Of a stretch of DNA of 64,000 nucleotides, positions 36,915 through 50,930 are shown piece after piece; the stretch's first letter is position 1, and each line of letters starts with the position of its first letter. Made by a program: the position numbers and the translations under genes. The notes beneath the pieces were generated by a model. The model saw only the letters and a list, made by a program, of their open reading frames with translations. It did not search any database and had not been told where the DNA came from. Source of the DNA: Tillus elongatus (taxonomy: Eukaryota; Arthropoda; Insecta; Coleoptera; Cleridae). The stretch spans positions 28,890,739-28,954,738 of the forward strand of contig OZ023267.1 of the NCBI GenBank assembly GCA_964006375.1. Direction: 5' to 3'.

Positions 36915-37822
36915 ATACTTCCACATCGTGACAACGTGTGGAAGTATCGCATCGCCGACAAAAATTTCAAAAATTTGTTTTCGCTTAAACGTCGTAAGAA
37001 GTATCAAAACATAAAGAAAACATGATTTCGAAACGGAATTTTTTGTCTGCCTGTTGGTCTGCCGGTCTTATCTCTGTCTGTTGGTAGCCACGATAACTTT
37101 ATAACGAATTGATATATCGTCTTCAAATTTGGTATACTATTAGCACTCGAAAACGAACGGTTCGGATTGTTGATGGGTAAAATCGCTTTAGCGGGTGGGG
37201 GATGAATGGGGGATGATTTGGTGAAAATTGACATTTTTCCTTAAAACTCGAGTAATATAACGTTTTAGGGTTTATTTATTAGAAAGCTTTTAATTTTATC
37301 AAACATCTGGTATTATGTGCTAAAATTAAATTAGGGGTTGAATGAGTGAGGGTGGAATATTGTTGACAAAAATTTAGATTTTTTGTTTGTTAAACCGGCG
37401 TAGAAAGTCGAAGCATATAGAAAACTTGTTTCTGGAACGAATTTTTTTTTGTCCGTTGGTCGGTCGGTCTTTCGGCATGTACGTCTGTCTGTTAATAGGC
37501 GCAATAACTTTCAAACGAATTGAGATATCATCTTCAAATTTGGTATCCAGTTAGCACCCGACAAAGGAACGCTTCGTTTGGGTAAGATCGTTTCAGGGGG
37601 TAGGAGATAAATAAGGGGTGCTTGGTTAAATGTGGCATTTTTTCTATAGAACTTGAGAACATAACGTTGCAAAAGCTTATGAGCACAGGAGTACAAATAT
37701 TTTGTTTGTGGTGAAGTCATGGATCCTAAATTCATTCCATGGGAATGTCTTTCTGCAGTGAATAAATTATCACATCCATGTGGAAGTTATGAATCAATTT
37801 GCAGCACTATTATTTGTAATGG
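36915..37822 (+). repeat. dispersed repeat family A, copy A4 (near complete)
   Basis: Starts with a terminal hairpin (ACTTCCACATCGT..ACGTGTGGAAGT, 36918-36946), then ATCGC..CGACAAAAA, two successive internal blocks each with a GTCTG run and GGTTCGGATTG or ACTTTCAAACGAATTGAG, and ends ATGTGGAAGTTATG...AATTTGCAGCACTATT. The CTTCCACAT/ATGTGGAAG ends are inverted. No coding frame, so non-autonomous. Confidence 0.85.
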
Positions 37823-37839
37823 ATGACTGATTACTCGTA

Positions 37840-39159
37840 GTGGTTAAATAGGTACGTGTTATGATAATTAACGAATGCGGCACCTTTGCATTTAGCAAAT
37901 TAAATAGGTGTACGTGAAAATGTACTTCACTTCTGACTAGGTAGGTGCGTTGACTTTAAAACTTGAGTTTAAAACACAGTTTATATCCCCAGAATAACTA
38001 ATGCTTACAATATATTACCTATATGGCAATTTCAACCTATAAAATCAGGTTTGTAGAAAGTAGGATATGGTGATATATGATATACCTGCACATAAAGTAG
38101 GTATATTATGCATTATATTTCCTCAGGGGTAATAAAAAAACCACAAAAATTTTTTTAGCCCTTAAAAATAATGTCTTACATTTTACATTCTCAAACAATT
38201 CCCACTTTATGTTAATATAATATTCTTTTTGTTGAGTTGTTATTGTTGCGAAAATATCATATGAATAGATAGATACTGCTTGTGTTGCACACATTGCGCC
38301 CTATTATATTAATATCATGTGTTACTTTTACTTTATTTGAATAAATCGTTATGTTGCATTAAACAGAACTAACAACACGTGTTTCGATTTCACCCGTAAT
38401 ACCTGTACATCGAATTATACAATAGTTATTCCTTGCGTTTGCGTAATTGTATTACACGATGTACGATTCATTATAGAAAATAAACTGATAATAATAATAA
38501 ATAATAATAATAATAATAATAATTCGTGTGAATGTTATAGGAACTACGATGAAGCAAAACCGTTTAAATTAACAAGTGGTTCATTTACTTTTAGGTAAAC
38601 AGATGTTAGGTAAAATGTTAAAGAAACGTCAAAAAAAAAATAGGTACCTGTAATCGTAGCTACATATATCTGGTTTCATAAGAGCAGAAATCTGTTTTTT
38701 TTTATTAATACATCTGATTTGTATTATTTTAACTTGTTTTTTAACTTAGTTTATAATGTGATGTGAGTAACCACAACTCGCAGGACCCAGTAACCTACTT
38801 ACTAATGCACAATAAGCCAAAGGTTGCAGTGCTATCGGGGCGGCAAAGCCGCGGACGATCCTTGAGGGAGAGAAAAAAACCTACTTACTACACGGGTAAT
38901 TGACCTGCCGACCTGGTAGATGCATGTGTATTTAAGTTATAAATAAAGGTGGCCTTTAGTCAATAAAGGCGTAATTAACGTTTAATACCCACAATACGTT
39001 TGGTAACATTTACGACAGGATTACTAGGTGTACCTATTGCACGTATTTGTGTCTTTCACATATGTTACATTTTAAAATTTACTTAAATATGTATTAAATA
39101 TGCTAACTAGTATTTTTTTGGTATATATCCAGGCCCATCCGCGTCACGAGAAAGATACC
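37840..39159. other. no gene recognised; short (AAT)n
   Basis: AT-rich. An AAT/ATA trinucleotide tract lies at about 38490-38523, and a short GC-rich patch at 38835-38865 (CGGGGCGGCAAAGCCGCGG). Nothing else. Confidence 0.4.
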
Positions 39160-39820
39160 CTGTGTCTGAGCTTAGGGAACTATGTTCTGTGAAGTTTTAA
39201 CTAAACTTTCGGATAAACCCTTTTTATTCGAAAGACATAAGGATTTGAACTTGTATTTTCTTTATATATTTTGATATGTATTACCGATTGTTCTATGATA
39301 TTTTTAATTTTATTCCTGACCGTTCTCGTACACATCTTTCATAAATTATGTGACGTATTCCATAGAGTAACGACAATTATTTAGTAATACTAATGAATAA
39401 AAATAAAATGGCTTTGGTCCGTACAAGAAAGTACACCCGTTAGCAAATATGAATGGAAACCCTGCGTCTAAGCTTAGTAAACTATCTTCTGCGAAATTTG
39501 AACAAAACTTTCAAATAAATACTTTTTATTCGAAAGATAATATTGCTTAGGGAGTTGAACTTGTTTTTCTTTGTATATTTTCACATGTATGACCGTGTGA
39601 TCCATTTGTAATTTGCATGAAACATATCTACCAATTGAATGATATTCAATTTTATTCCTGACTGTTACATACCATACAAATAAAAAAACAATCGACCACC
39701 TTTCATAAATTATGTTAGTTATTCCGTGGAGTATCGAAAACGACAATTGTTTAGTAATTGTCTAATGAGTAAAAATTAAATGAATCTGGTCCGTGCAAAA
39801 AGTACACCCTTTATCAAATA
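39160..39820. repeat. ~300-bp direct tandem duplication
   Basis: Two copies with period about 300 bp. Shared blocks are CTG(T/C)GTCT(G/A)AGCTTAG, CTTTTTATTCGAAAGA, TTCATAAATTATGT and GTCCGT(A/G)CAA(G)AAAGTACACC. The second copy has small insertions. No protein match. Confidence 0.8.
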
Positions 39821-40304
39821 TTAGTAACAAAAATGAGTATGTGAGGTTTACATTATATTATGAAAATTGATGTCTATTTCCTTAATTGTTATCTGAAACC
39901 GTTATGCTAATCAGCGAACCAGCTATTCTAGTGATATAGTGTACAAGTGTACATCACCTGCTCATTTTTTATTAAATATTATTAGTCAATGGTTCAACAA
40001 CTTGGTTGTTTCAACATTGGCCAAGCACTTAGTAAATGCTCTCAATAGACTGCCATTATATATTTTTTGTGGCTTTTACATATGTAAAATACTGCTTACA
40101 GTTTTTCCTCAACTATTATAAAGTCAGGATGACAAAGATCTAGCTTACGTTAAATAAGTAAAAACACTGTAAACTATAGAAAATAAGTATTAAAATTTGT
40201 TGATAGCTATTTCTTTGGGAGCACCATCTACTGGCACCTAGCTAAAATGCCAAGACAGAAAAGAACCTTGATGCAATTACAAATTAGTTATCATATCGTG
40301 GCAA

Positions 40305-41172
40305 AAAAAGTGCCGCAAATTGAACCATAATTTCCACATAGCGGCGATAATTTATTCTCTCAGAAAGACTTTCTCCTGTAATGAATTTAGGGCTCCTGGC
40401 TTGACCACAAAGAAAATATTCATATTCCTGCACCCATAAATTACCGAAACGTTATATTACTCGAGTTTTAACGAAAAAATGCCAATTTTCACCAAATCAT
40501 CTTTATTGATCCCCTACCCCCTGAAGCTATCTTACCGAGAAACATTTCAAAGCATTCCTTTGCCGGGTGCTAACTGGATACCAAAGTTGAAGATGATATC
40601 TCAATTCGTTCGAAAGTTATTGCGCCTAGTAACAGACAGACGCACATGCCGACAGACCGACCGACCGTCAGATCGACAGTCAAAAAAATTTTCGTTCCAG
40701 AATCAAGTTTTCTATACGTTTTGAGACTCCTTACGCCGTTTTAGCAAAAACAATTCCACCCCCACACATTCAACCCCTAATTTTATTTCAGCACACAATA
40801 CCAGATGTTTGGTGAAATAAAAAGTTTTCTAATAAATAAACCCTAAAACGCTATATTACGCGAGTTTTAATGAAAAAATGTCAATTTTTACTAAATCACC
40901 TACCATTCATCCCCCACCCCCTAAAGCGATTTTACCCACAAAAAAAATCCGAACCGTTCATTTGTCGAGTGCTAACTGTGTACCAAACTTGAAGACGATA
41001 TCTCCATTCGTTCTAAAGTTATCGTTGCTACAGACAGACATACAGACCGACAGACAAAAAAAATTCGTTCCCAAATTATGTTTTCTATGTTTTGATACTT
41101 TTAACGTCAAGAGAAAAAAATTGAAATTTTTGTCGCCGATGCGCTTCCTCCACACGTGACGATGTGGAAGTT
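40305..41172 (-). repeat. dispersed repeat family A, copy A5
   Basis: Reverse orientation, nearly complete: right terminus first (GCCGCAAATTGAACCATAA, 40312), both internal blocks, and the terminal hairpin remnant CCACACGTGACGATGTGGAAG at the right edge (41152-41172). Confidence 0.85.
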
Positions 41173-41726
41173 ATATATACAGACGAACATATAGAATCTC
41201 CTCCTTTTTTGAAGTGAGTTTAAAAGACAAAGCTCTTACTGTAACTTACTAAATAGGGAAATAGGGAATGTGCATTGTTTCTGTAATCATTTCGGTTTGG
41301 CCGTTCGGCTCTTGTCTATAAATTGCCACTTAATTTGTTTCGAATTTTCATTTTAAAAAATTGCTTTTAACTTTCTTATTGGAGGCATTCACTACTGTGG
41401 GCAATAATATGTAAAGAGCAGTTTTTTCTGAAATTATTTTTTAGTATAATAACTACGTATAGGTAACTCGTATCAGCGTAATATATTGAATACTTGGCAG
41501 TTATAAAGTTTAAAATTATATTATTTGAGGATGTTATTCTGTTTTCATACCGATGTGGCATTTGAGTCTAATTTCTAAAGGCTAAAGAGGAATTCAGTAC
41601 TTTTAAATTGAGAACATTGTTGTACTTGTAAAATTAGTGACAGTCCAAAATTTTAAAAAAAAATCTGTTTTGTAGATTAATTAAGGATGTACTTGGGCTT
41701 ATGTTCCAATCCCCAATAAACAATTA

Positions 41727-41968
41727 GGCAGAGTTCACCAGGCGGCAACAGCTGAGTGTAAGCGCCCATCATTTGCTGACTACCGATACACTTCAGCCTT
41801 TGGAGACTGAATAAGGCAATGGTGACTCCAAGCACTAATTTGTGACGTTTGTCTGCCATTTCGCTTGTACAAATCGGCAACTGTTGACTTTCATATGAAG
41901 TTCAGCGGTACTGCTGAACGCAAACATTGACTCAACTATTCAACTGTTAGCGCCTGGTGAATTCTGCC
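41727..41968. mobile_element. MITE, 242 bp
   Basis: Terminal inverted repeats GGCAGAGTTCACCAGGCG (left) and GGCAGAATTCACCAGGCG (right, reverse complement), extending to about 28 bp with AACAG(C/T)TGA. No coding capacity. No clear target duplication, so the superfamily is open. Confidence 0.75.
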
Positions 41969-41979
41969 AGTGTTTACCA

Positions 41980-42790
41980 TTTTTAATTTACCTCAGCTTG
42001 TCGACCGCTAAATATCTAGATATCTCTCACGGTATAGTAAAAATTAGATTTTTTTAAATTAGATTACATATAACAAATTTTTTTGTAAAATATGTTTTGC
42101 GATATGCTAAAAAGAACTGAAATATAACCTTTCCTATGATTTTTTTGTAAAACCCACCCAGTTTCAGATGACACCCACTTTTCAATGAGAAAATGTGCCG
42201 TCGTTATAATTTATTTGATCACATCTGAAAATGAAAGGTATGGCCGCGTGAGTATAGGTTATTAGCGGTTCCTCGTCACACCGCATAATTAAATAAATAT
42301 ATATATATATATATTGTATTGATAATAAGTTAATAAAACATAAATATAATAAAACATAAAATACTGTCATTGATTCCCGTAATATTCTTGCGCGCCCTGG
42401 TCATCCTCTGACTACACGCTCTTCCACACCACACTATTGGCACTGACAGCATCGACACTTTGCAGTTAGTGCGGCGTTGTCACGTTGTCGCGTTACAAAG
42501 GTACCTATTTCAAAGCGGATCTGAGAAATATCAAATTTGTGGTATGTTCATTTTGGATCTCACGCTTTCTAAGATGGTGGCCAATATGTGTGTCCTATAG
42601 GTACCGCTACTTAGGATAACGAACATCCCAACTTGACAATAGTAAAAAATATCCCATTTAATGAAGGTTTTCAGACTTGTCTGGTAGAATGCGCCAAAGG
42701 AAGCTGGTAATAAAGCATTGACTAACAGGAAACCTAAATATAATGTCATCTACTTTCTAGAATTTACTCTTTAGAATATGGACAGTGTAA
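41980..42790. other. no gene recognised
   Basis: AT-rich with a short TA tract (42297-42315). The GC-richer patch at 42385-42505 has no recognisable content. Confidence 0.4.
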
Positions 42791-42798
42791 TCGTATTT

Positions 42799-43955
42799 TA
42801 CTTCCACATCGTCCCAACGTGTGGAAGTATCGCATCGGCGACAAAAATTTTAAACATTTTTCTTCACTTAAACGTGGCAAAAAGCATCAAAACATATAGA
42901 AAACGTGATTTGGAATATATATTTTTTGTCTGTCGGCCTGTATGTCTGTCTGCTTGTTGCCACGATAATTTTAGAACGAATTGAGATATCGTCTTGGAAC
43001 TTGGTATGCGGTTAGCATTTGACAAACGAACGGTTCGGATCGTTTTTGGGTAAAATCGCTTTAGAGGGTAGGAGGTGATTTGGTAAAAATTGACATTTTT
43101 TCGTCAAAACTCGAGTAACATAACGTTTTGGGGTTTATTTATCCGAAAACTTTTAATTTCATCAAACATCTGGTATTCTGTGCTGAAATTAAATTATGGG
43201 TTGAATGTGTGGGGGTGGAATATTGTTCACAAAAATTTCGAAAAATTGTTTTTGAATAAACCGAGTAAAAAGTCTCAATACACAGAGAAAACACGGTTCG
43301 GATCGTTTTTGGGTAAAATCGCTTTAGGAGGTAGGGGATGAATTGGGGGTGATTTGGTAAAAATTTACATTTTTTCGTCAAAACTCGAGTCATATATCGT
43401 TTTAGGGTTTATTTATTGGAAAACTTTTAATTTCATTAAACATCTGGTATTCTGTGCTGAAATTAAATTAGGGGTTGAATGTGTGGGGGTGGAATATTGT
43501 TGACAAAAATTTGGATATTTTTTGCTTAAATGGCGTAAATAGTCTCAAAACACATAGAAAACTTGACTCTGGAACGAAATTTTTTTGTCTGTCGGTCGGT
43601 CGGTATGTACGTCTGTCTGTTACTAGGCGCAATAACTTGCGAATGAATTGAGATATCATCTTCAAATTTGGTATCCAGTTAGCACCCGACAAAGGAACGC
43701 TTCGAATTGTTTTTGGGTAAGGTCCGCTTCGGGGGGTAGCGGATAAATAGGGGGTGATTTGGTGAAAATTGACATTTTATCAATAAAGCTCGAGTAATAT
43801 AAGGTTTCAAAAGCTTATGGGTACAGCAATACATATATTTTCTTTGTGGTCAAGTCATGGTCCCTAAATTCATTCCATGAGAATGTCTTTCTGAAGCGAA
43901 TAAATTATCACAGCTATGTGGAAAATATATTTGAATTTGCAACATTATTTTTCAT
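42799..43955 (+). repeat. dispersed repeat family A, copy A6 (longest)
   Basis: Starts with the hairpin CTTCCACATCGTCCCAACGTGTGGAAG (split CTTCCACATCGT / ACGTGTGGAAG). It has three internal blocks, because the GGTTCGGATCGTTTTTGGG to CATCTGGTATTCTGTGCTG segment is present twice in tandem before the final GTCTGTCGGTC block. The right terminus is near 43950. Confidence 0.87.
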
Positions 43956-43959
43956 ATAT

Positions 43960-44290
43960 CTATTCCTTTAACTACAGCCAAACTTTTAGGTATTCAAATT
44001 AGTATTCTTCAATTTACGTTAAACTTTACCCTTGATGACGTCTGTTAAGTCCTTGCGTGCTTAGACTGGGACATGTGACAATAATGTTTTAATCTACGAT
44101 CATAAAATATGTACTTTAAGTGTTGGTACAAACACAATCAACTATTTGTACAATTATCGGCGTTCCAGTCGGATGCTAGTCAAATGTCTTTTTTATTACA
44201 ATCGGAATTTTATAAATATTCTAAACCTCACAACTCGACAAATCAAGTGTGGTTAGGATTTTAGTAATTGTTTTTATAACGTTCATGTAT
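43960..44290. other. no gene recognised
   Basis: Unique-looking AT-rich spacer between family A copy A6 and a SINE. Confidence 0.35.
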
Positions 44291-44295
44291 TTCAG

Positions 44296-44575
44296 CGACT
44301 ATGGCCAATCACCGACGCTAGGGAGCAGTTTCACCTCACTATCCGGAGATTTTTTCCGAACCCCTGCTTTTCTGTAAGAAGGGGCTTTATGCCCCTTCGG
44401 AAGGGCGGAACGTGCAGACATTAGAATTGCTTAAACGCAATGCCACAACCTCGTTCGATGTTAATTTTACAGTATGTACTGAAACAGTGAAAGGGGAATC
44501 CTAGGAGTCGAACGCAGTATTCTTGGGTCGAGAAGCACATGTTTTTGCCAATAATACACCGAGGCTCTGTTTGTC
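44296..44575 (-). mobile_element. tRNA-derived SINE (family S), copy 2
   Basis: Same order as 32680-32996. The tRNA-like head is on the minus strand at about 44570-44505 (decayed B box GTTCGACTCC). The body shares GGCCAATCACCGACGCTAGG and GGGCGGAACGTGCAGACATT. Part of the GC-rich core (the GTTGGGCACGTT block) is deleted. Confidence 0.72.
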
Positions 44576-44579
44576 TTGT

Positions 44580-45149
44580 TAATAGTTGACATTTGATATT
44601 GCATGATTTTGCACATCCATTGTTTGATGGATCTAGGATAACAATTTGTATCTAGGTTCGTTATTCTCGGTAGAGGGATTCATTGTGCGTACATATCTAG
44701 AACAATATCTAAATATAATATCTTCCAAAAGTCTGGATCTAATTACTTCAGGTTTGGCACATACAATTACAGCCAGACCGGATAACTTCCAAGATGAGTT
44801 GAGTTTCTTTTTTTAATATTTTAACCTAATTTAATTCAGGACATATTTTAGAATCTTGTTACGTGGTCAGAGCATGCTGAGCAAAAAACAGCAAGTTTGT
44901 CTATCCTGTAAGGTCTTATCAAGTGTTTTTGATATTTTTACTAAATTACTTTCCTGTAAGTACTCAGATTGATTTTAATTATTAGCCGTACCATATTGCA
45001 ATATATGCTCAATAAAAGTGGCTAAGTGAGATGTTTTCAATTTGTGAATGGTAAATACACATACCTAATAGTTTCACCCAGGCTGCTTGTCAATAAAAGA
45101 AAAATTCATCCTAAAATGTCTTCAAACTGTCGCGTTTATGGTTTTAACA

Positions 45150-45150
<1 letters not shown>
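44580..45150. other. no gene recognised
   Basis: AT-rich, no features assigned. Confidence 0.35.
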
Positions 45151-46215
<1,065 letters not shown>

Positions 46216-46223
46216 TCTGTTTA

Positions 46224-46620
46224 TTAGAGCTGCCGTGACAATGTATTACCTGGCTACGACACCGATGGCGGCACTATCGTACATCTCACTATGTCCTACG
46301 AGGCTGGCTACCTTTAGCCGAGCTTGGTGTTGAGTGTATTCTGGATATAATATAATATAGCGCACTGATGAGCTCTAATGAGAGCGAAATCGGTATATAC
46401 GTTTACAATTATAGTCGGAATACACCTGGACTTATATAGATCCAGGGTGCCTAATTAGGGAAGAAAGTATCAGGGCTAACGATTTTTTAAATCGTTAGTT
46501 AGTTGTACACAGTCTCTGTTTATATAACACGTTGCGTTTATTGGAGCTGTCCTGACAACGTATTACTTGGCTACGCCACCGATGGCGACACTGTCGTACA
46601 TCTCACTATGTTCTAATATA
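46224..46620 (+). repeat. divergent retrozyme-like repeat (one unit plus partial second)
   Basis: The blocks TTAGAGCTGCCGTGACAATG (46224) and TTGGAGCTGTCCTGACAACG (46541) open two copies 317 bp apart, followed in both by TATTAC(C/T)TGGCTACG and TACATCTCACTATGT. The order of segments equals that of the 62-kb array in the opposite sense (GGAGCTGGCGTGACAA...GGTGGCGACACG...hammerhead...TAGTTAGTTGTAC). Sequence is clearly diverged, so this is a subfamily. Confidence 0.8.
46360..46400 (+). ncRNA. hammerhead ribozyme, divergent retrozyme subfamily
   Basis: Core CTGATGA (46365-46371), stem II GCTCT-AATG-AGAGC, GAAA (46386-46389), then T-CGG-TA giving a wobble stem III and a GTA-type cleavage triplet. 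Stem I (GCGCA with TATACG) does not pair well, so self-cleavage is doubtful. Confidence 0.7.
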
Positions 46621-46717
46621 CTTAATAATAATAACACTTAATAATAATAACACTTAATTTGGCAAAATATAGTAGGTATGTAAGTATATGTACGTTTGCG
46701 GATCACCTGAAGTTGTA

Positions 46718-46770
46718 ATTCAGTCCAAACTATAACAACGTTGATCTGTGGCCCGTCGCAAGAAGAAAAA
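46718..46770 (-). mobile_element. short Jockey-like LINE fragment
   Basis: TTCAGTCCAAACTATAACAA then CGTTGATCTGT matches the 5' side of the Jockey-like LINE at 6276-7983 (complement at about 7950-7985). Only about 50 bp remain. Confidence 0.5.
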
Positions 46771-46779
46771 TATAGCAAT

Positions 46780-47215
46780 TTTTTTCTTTACAAAATTTGT
46801 TCAGAAAAAATAGTTCTTTTTAGATATACCAAAATATAGGTTTGTTTCTGGAAAAAAAAATTCGCGGACGTCATTACTTCAGTTTCCAACTATCCAAAAA
46901 TATTCAAATTTGGCTTAAAATGGACCTTACTCAATCCCATTTAAGAACCTCTTTTCAGATTTTTTCTATCGCTTTTCCTTTTCTTACAATAGAGCCGAGA
47001 CATCGAGTTTTGCTCAGCCTGTACGCATATTCAAACAATAAAGTTATTTTGATGAAATATGGTACATTGTTTCTACTATATAGGTTATACTGGTAGCCAA
47101 ATTTGATGCCTGCTTTCGTCAAACACATATTTGCTATTCAAAACATTTAAATGAAGATTCAATACCATAACGCACTTGCTTCGTCCAGACTTTTATTCAT
47201 CAGACTCAATGCGTC
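46780..47215 (+). repeat. dispersed repeat family B, copy B3 (partial)
   Basis: Contains the ACAATAAAGTTATTTTGATGA / ATATGGTACATTG block and ends CCATAACGCACTTGCTTCGTC like B1. It lacks the (TA)n part. Confidence 0.6.
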
Positions 47216-48750
47216 CCGAGATTAAAATACTTTGGAAGGGCCGTTACTTTAAAAAGTTTTTTGGCTCAATATCGTACATGCGCTGCCATCTAAGGGCTAG
47301 GTGCAACACTATTAACAGTTTTCTTTTTAGGTCGGTTTGTGGAAGATGAACGGACGGCCAACTACTGTATTTTTATCATTGGAAAATTTGGAAATACATA
47401 CGTATCACATATCTAAAGAAAAGACTGAGGATACAGATTCTTATTAAATAATATGTGCAAGTAAAAAGTCAAACGAAAACAAAACGTAAACTACCGTTAG
47501 ATAGCTACGTTGATGTGATTGAATGAATCATTTTCGATATGTTTCATTCATGGTAGTTAAAACTTTGTATCATTTTGATGAACTATTACTTATTCGTTTA
47601 AATTATACAATAATTTAACTTAATTGCACTCTATTTTTACAAGAATATGTGAATAAATAAGAAAACAATTTCAAATTTACCGCCTCTCTAAACAATATGG
47701 CATCCTATAAACAGAAAAGGACGAACTTCTAGAATGTGGTTGTTGTCTCAACTAAAGGCACATTTACAAATACAAAAAACATTTATAAAAATATTATTCT
47801 CATGATAGAAATCCCTCAATGTAGTTCAGATTGTACATATATTGTTAAAACAATCAGCCCGAAAGCTTCCATTCGGCCTTTCATTCAAACATCTAGTGAA
47901 ATGTGTGTTAAATTGATAGAAACGACTGCAAAGTGCTCGACTGCCATGATTGATTCTTAGCGTCATTGCAATGCTGAACAAGTGAAAAGTTTCCAATTGT
48001 AGTGGATGTACAGCTCGTAATTAATAGTGAAGTGGTAATGATGATTTCTTATAAGTTTCTACCCATTTTAGATTACGTTTGGCATGCAGACATGATTCAC
48101 ATTAAGGGAAAGATCGTTTTTTAGACATGGGTCGTCATTCATTAATGCGATCAAGTGTCAAGTGTACTCATATTTGTGGAATCAAGGAATTTGTTGAATT
48201 GAATTATGAATAGGTTTACATTGAGTTGCCCATTGTGTAGCATGAAAATTTGTTTGTGGTCTTTCATGTAAATAATAAAATATATTTATTAGTTGACTGT
48301 GGGAGTGTCATAATTTGACATTATGAAAAAATGTTTTCTTTTGTTGTCAGCCTGTGCATTGACCTTGAAAAGTATGATGTCGCGTTTCCCGATGATAACT
48401 AACCTTTTTTTGTTTTTATTAGAAAATGTTAAAATAAATACGACGTAGGATGACTATTTTGAAATCAAAAATTGTCTTGGACGTTTTTTTTTTCATGTTT
48501 TTTCTCTATATAAATAATTCGATCTAACTACTCTGTAAGGTTCCTTATTTATTTGGATAACCCACTTTACAAGCCCTTTAAATGATCAACTGACAATACA
48601 ATTTTATCAAAACCCTAACTATGAATGGTTGACATATAGAGTGGAGAAGTAACTATTTACCACTCCTAGGCGTTGATATTTTATATTTTGATTAATTTGC
48701 CCATGCATTTGAAATTAAAATTAACAGGAAGTTAATACATTGATTGTTGT
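47216..48750. other. no gene recognised
   Basis: A 74-codon frame at 47736-47960 has no recognisable motif. No repeats were identified. Confidence 0.35.
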
Positions 48751-48754
48751 AGCC

Positions 48755-49439
48755 CTTACTTGGTGAAAGTGGCCCTTACGAATTCTGGATGTTCTAGGAT
48801 GTTCTTCAACGTTTCTGTGACTATAGTTTTGCTGCTTGACAGCATTCTCAGACAGATTAAAACTGAATTAGTATGAAATCATGACAACTACAAATAAAGA
48901 TCTGTTGCTATGTTATGATATGATGTTTTGATCACAAATTTTTTATCAAAATGAAAAAAAAAATGAAACAGGTGACAGATAAGGCTTTCAAAATGTCTAC
49001 GTGATGTATGTCAATATTTAACATAAAAATAGAACTAGCCTATAATAACTATGATAACAGTTACAACAATAAAATAACTAAACAATAACAGTATAAAAGC
49101 AGTCTCTATACAACGAAAATTATCGACATACATCAACTCATTATCTTATTATAACTTTTTTGAAAGAATAGTTAAATTTATTTTCTTTGACTTATTTGAT
49201 TAGAAAGAAGAATATCCAAGAAAGGGGAATTCATTAAATCAATTTGCTGGTTTAAAACAAACTAGTTATTGTCATGAGTGTGCTTTTTGACTTCCAAAGC
49301 TTCAAAAAGGTCTAGTTTAGGCTTGTCATTATAAAAATGTAGTGGTTTTATGCGGTTATTTACTGTAGGTCTATGTTCGGTATCAATAATATGTTTTGCA
49401 AATGTAGATTTGTCAGCGTGGTTATTTCCAAATGCAGAA
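48755..49439 (-). repeat. PLE-1 left inverted copy (terminal repeat plus 3' coding end)
   Basis: Reverse complement of about 50350-51022, nearly 680 bp. It includes the end of the GIY-YIG coding region (antisense of NNHADKSTFAKHIIDTEH and TVNNRIQPQHFY) and the 3' flank with the hammerhead-like motif. An inverted, 5'-truncated copy joined to the 5' side is a known PLE arrangement. Confidence 0.88.
48814..48856 (-). ncRNA. hammerhead-like motif, PLE-1 left
   Basis: Minus strand: TCTGT/ACAGA stem I, CTGAGAA core, GCTG-TCAAG-CAGC stem II, AAAA where GAAA is expected, palindromic ACTATAGT, then C. The G12 equivalent is lost, so inactive. Confidence 0.6.
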
Positions 49440-49469
49440 CGTAAATGTCATAAAAAGACAAGAAATGAT

Positions 49470-50595
49470 GAATCTTTTTAACGAATGTATAAAACAAAAC
49501 TATTTTAAGTTTAATAATAAAATTTATATGCAAAATGAAGGTCTACCTATGGGTAGTCCATAGTCACCTTTATTAGCCAACATATTTATGGAAAACTTAG
49601 AAAACCAAATTTTAACATCAGAACTTTTGCATAATATTGTCTTCTGGTACAGATACGTAGATGATATTTTAGCATGTTTTCAAGGTAGTCATACAGAATT
49701 AAATGAATTTTTGAATTTTATTAATAACTTTCACACAAATATTAAATTTACTTTAGAAGAAGAAGCTAACAGTTGTATAAATTTTTTAGACTTAACAATT
49801 AGAAAGTTAGAAAATAATTCATTTGACTTTTCAATATATAGGAAACCAACTTTGACTGACACAACCATACCATACGATTCATGTCACCCTTTTTCACAAA
49901 AGCTGTCAGCCTACGATTCTATGATACATTGTGCATTTTCAATACCTATGTCACAAAACAATTTTGAAAAAGAAATTTCAATAATTAAGCAAACAGCATT
50001 TAATAATGACTACTCTGTTAAAATAATAGATAAAATGATCGAGAGAAAATAATACAAATTAGCGATTAATTTAATTTATCCAAATATTAAAGACAAAGAA
50101 GACAACAGATACGTTTCGATAACTTATTTTGGAACCATTTCAGAAAACATTTCAAAAATTTATAATACCTGTACAAATACAAAGGTAGCTTTTAAATCTT
50201 ACAACACGACACGTGATTTACTATTTAACGCTAAAGAAAAATCTTGTTTCCTGACAAAAGCTGGAGTTTATAAATTAGCTTGTACACATTGTAACGCAAT
50301 CTACATGGGTCAAACTTCTAGAAATTTTAACACCCGATACAAAGAACATACTTTTGCATTTAGAAATAACCACGCTGACAAATCTACATTTGCAAAACAT
50401 ATCATTGATACCGAACATATACCTACAGTAAATAACCGCATACAACCACAACATTTTTATAAGGACAAGCGTAAACTAGACTTTTTTGAAGCTTTGGAAG
50501 TCAAAAAGCACACACACGACAATAGCTACCTTGTTTTAAACGAGCAAACTGTTTTAAACAATTCCCCTTTCTTGGATATTCTTCTTTCTAATTAA
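49470..50595 (+). pseudogene. PLE reverse transcriptase (C-terminal part) and GIY-YIG endonuclease
   Basis: One continuous frame with stops only at 49561 (TAG, inside PMGSP-SPLLANIFMENLE) and 50050 (TAA). RT: FWYRYVDDILACFQGS (catalytic YVDD), FTLEEEANSCINFLDLTIRK, FDFSIYRKPTLTDTTIPYDS. A linker follows. The endonuclease is about residues 260-380: FLTKAGVYKLACTHCNAIYM (GVY), MGQTSRNFNTRYKEHT (YMG half with Arg), HADKSTFAKHIIDTEH. The C-terminus is LNNSPFLDILLSN. The N-terminal RT motifs are missing (5' truncation). Two point nonsense changes suggest recent inactivation. Confidence 0.93.
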
Positions 50596-50930
50596 ATAAG
50601 TCAAAGAAAATAAATTTAACTATTCTTTCAAAAAAGTTGTAATAAGGTAATGAGTTGATGTATGTCGATATTTTCGTTGTATAGAGACTGCTTTTATAAT
50701 GTTATTGTTTAGTTATTTTATTGTTGTAACTGTTATAGCTATTATAGGCTATTTCTATTTCTATGTTAAATATTGACATACATCACGTAGACATTTTGAA
50801 AGCCTCATCTGTCATCTGTGTTTCATTTTTATTTTCAATTTGATAAATTTTTTGATCAAAACATCATATCATAACATAGCAACAGATCTTTATTTGTAGT
50901 TGTCATGATTTCGTACTAATTCAATTTTAA

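Noticed and set aside
36915..43955. Family A as a Helitron because of its terminal hairpin
   Set aside because: No CTRR 3' end or TC 5' end at the visible borders and inverted CTTCCACAT ends instead; class left open.
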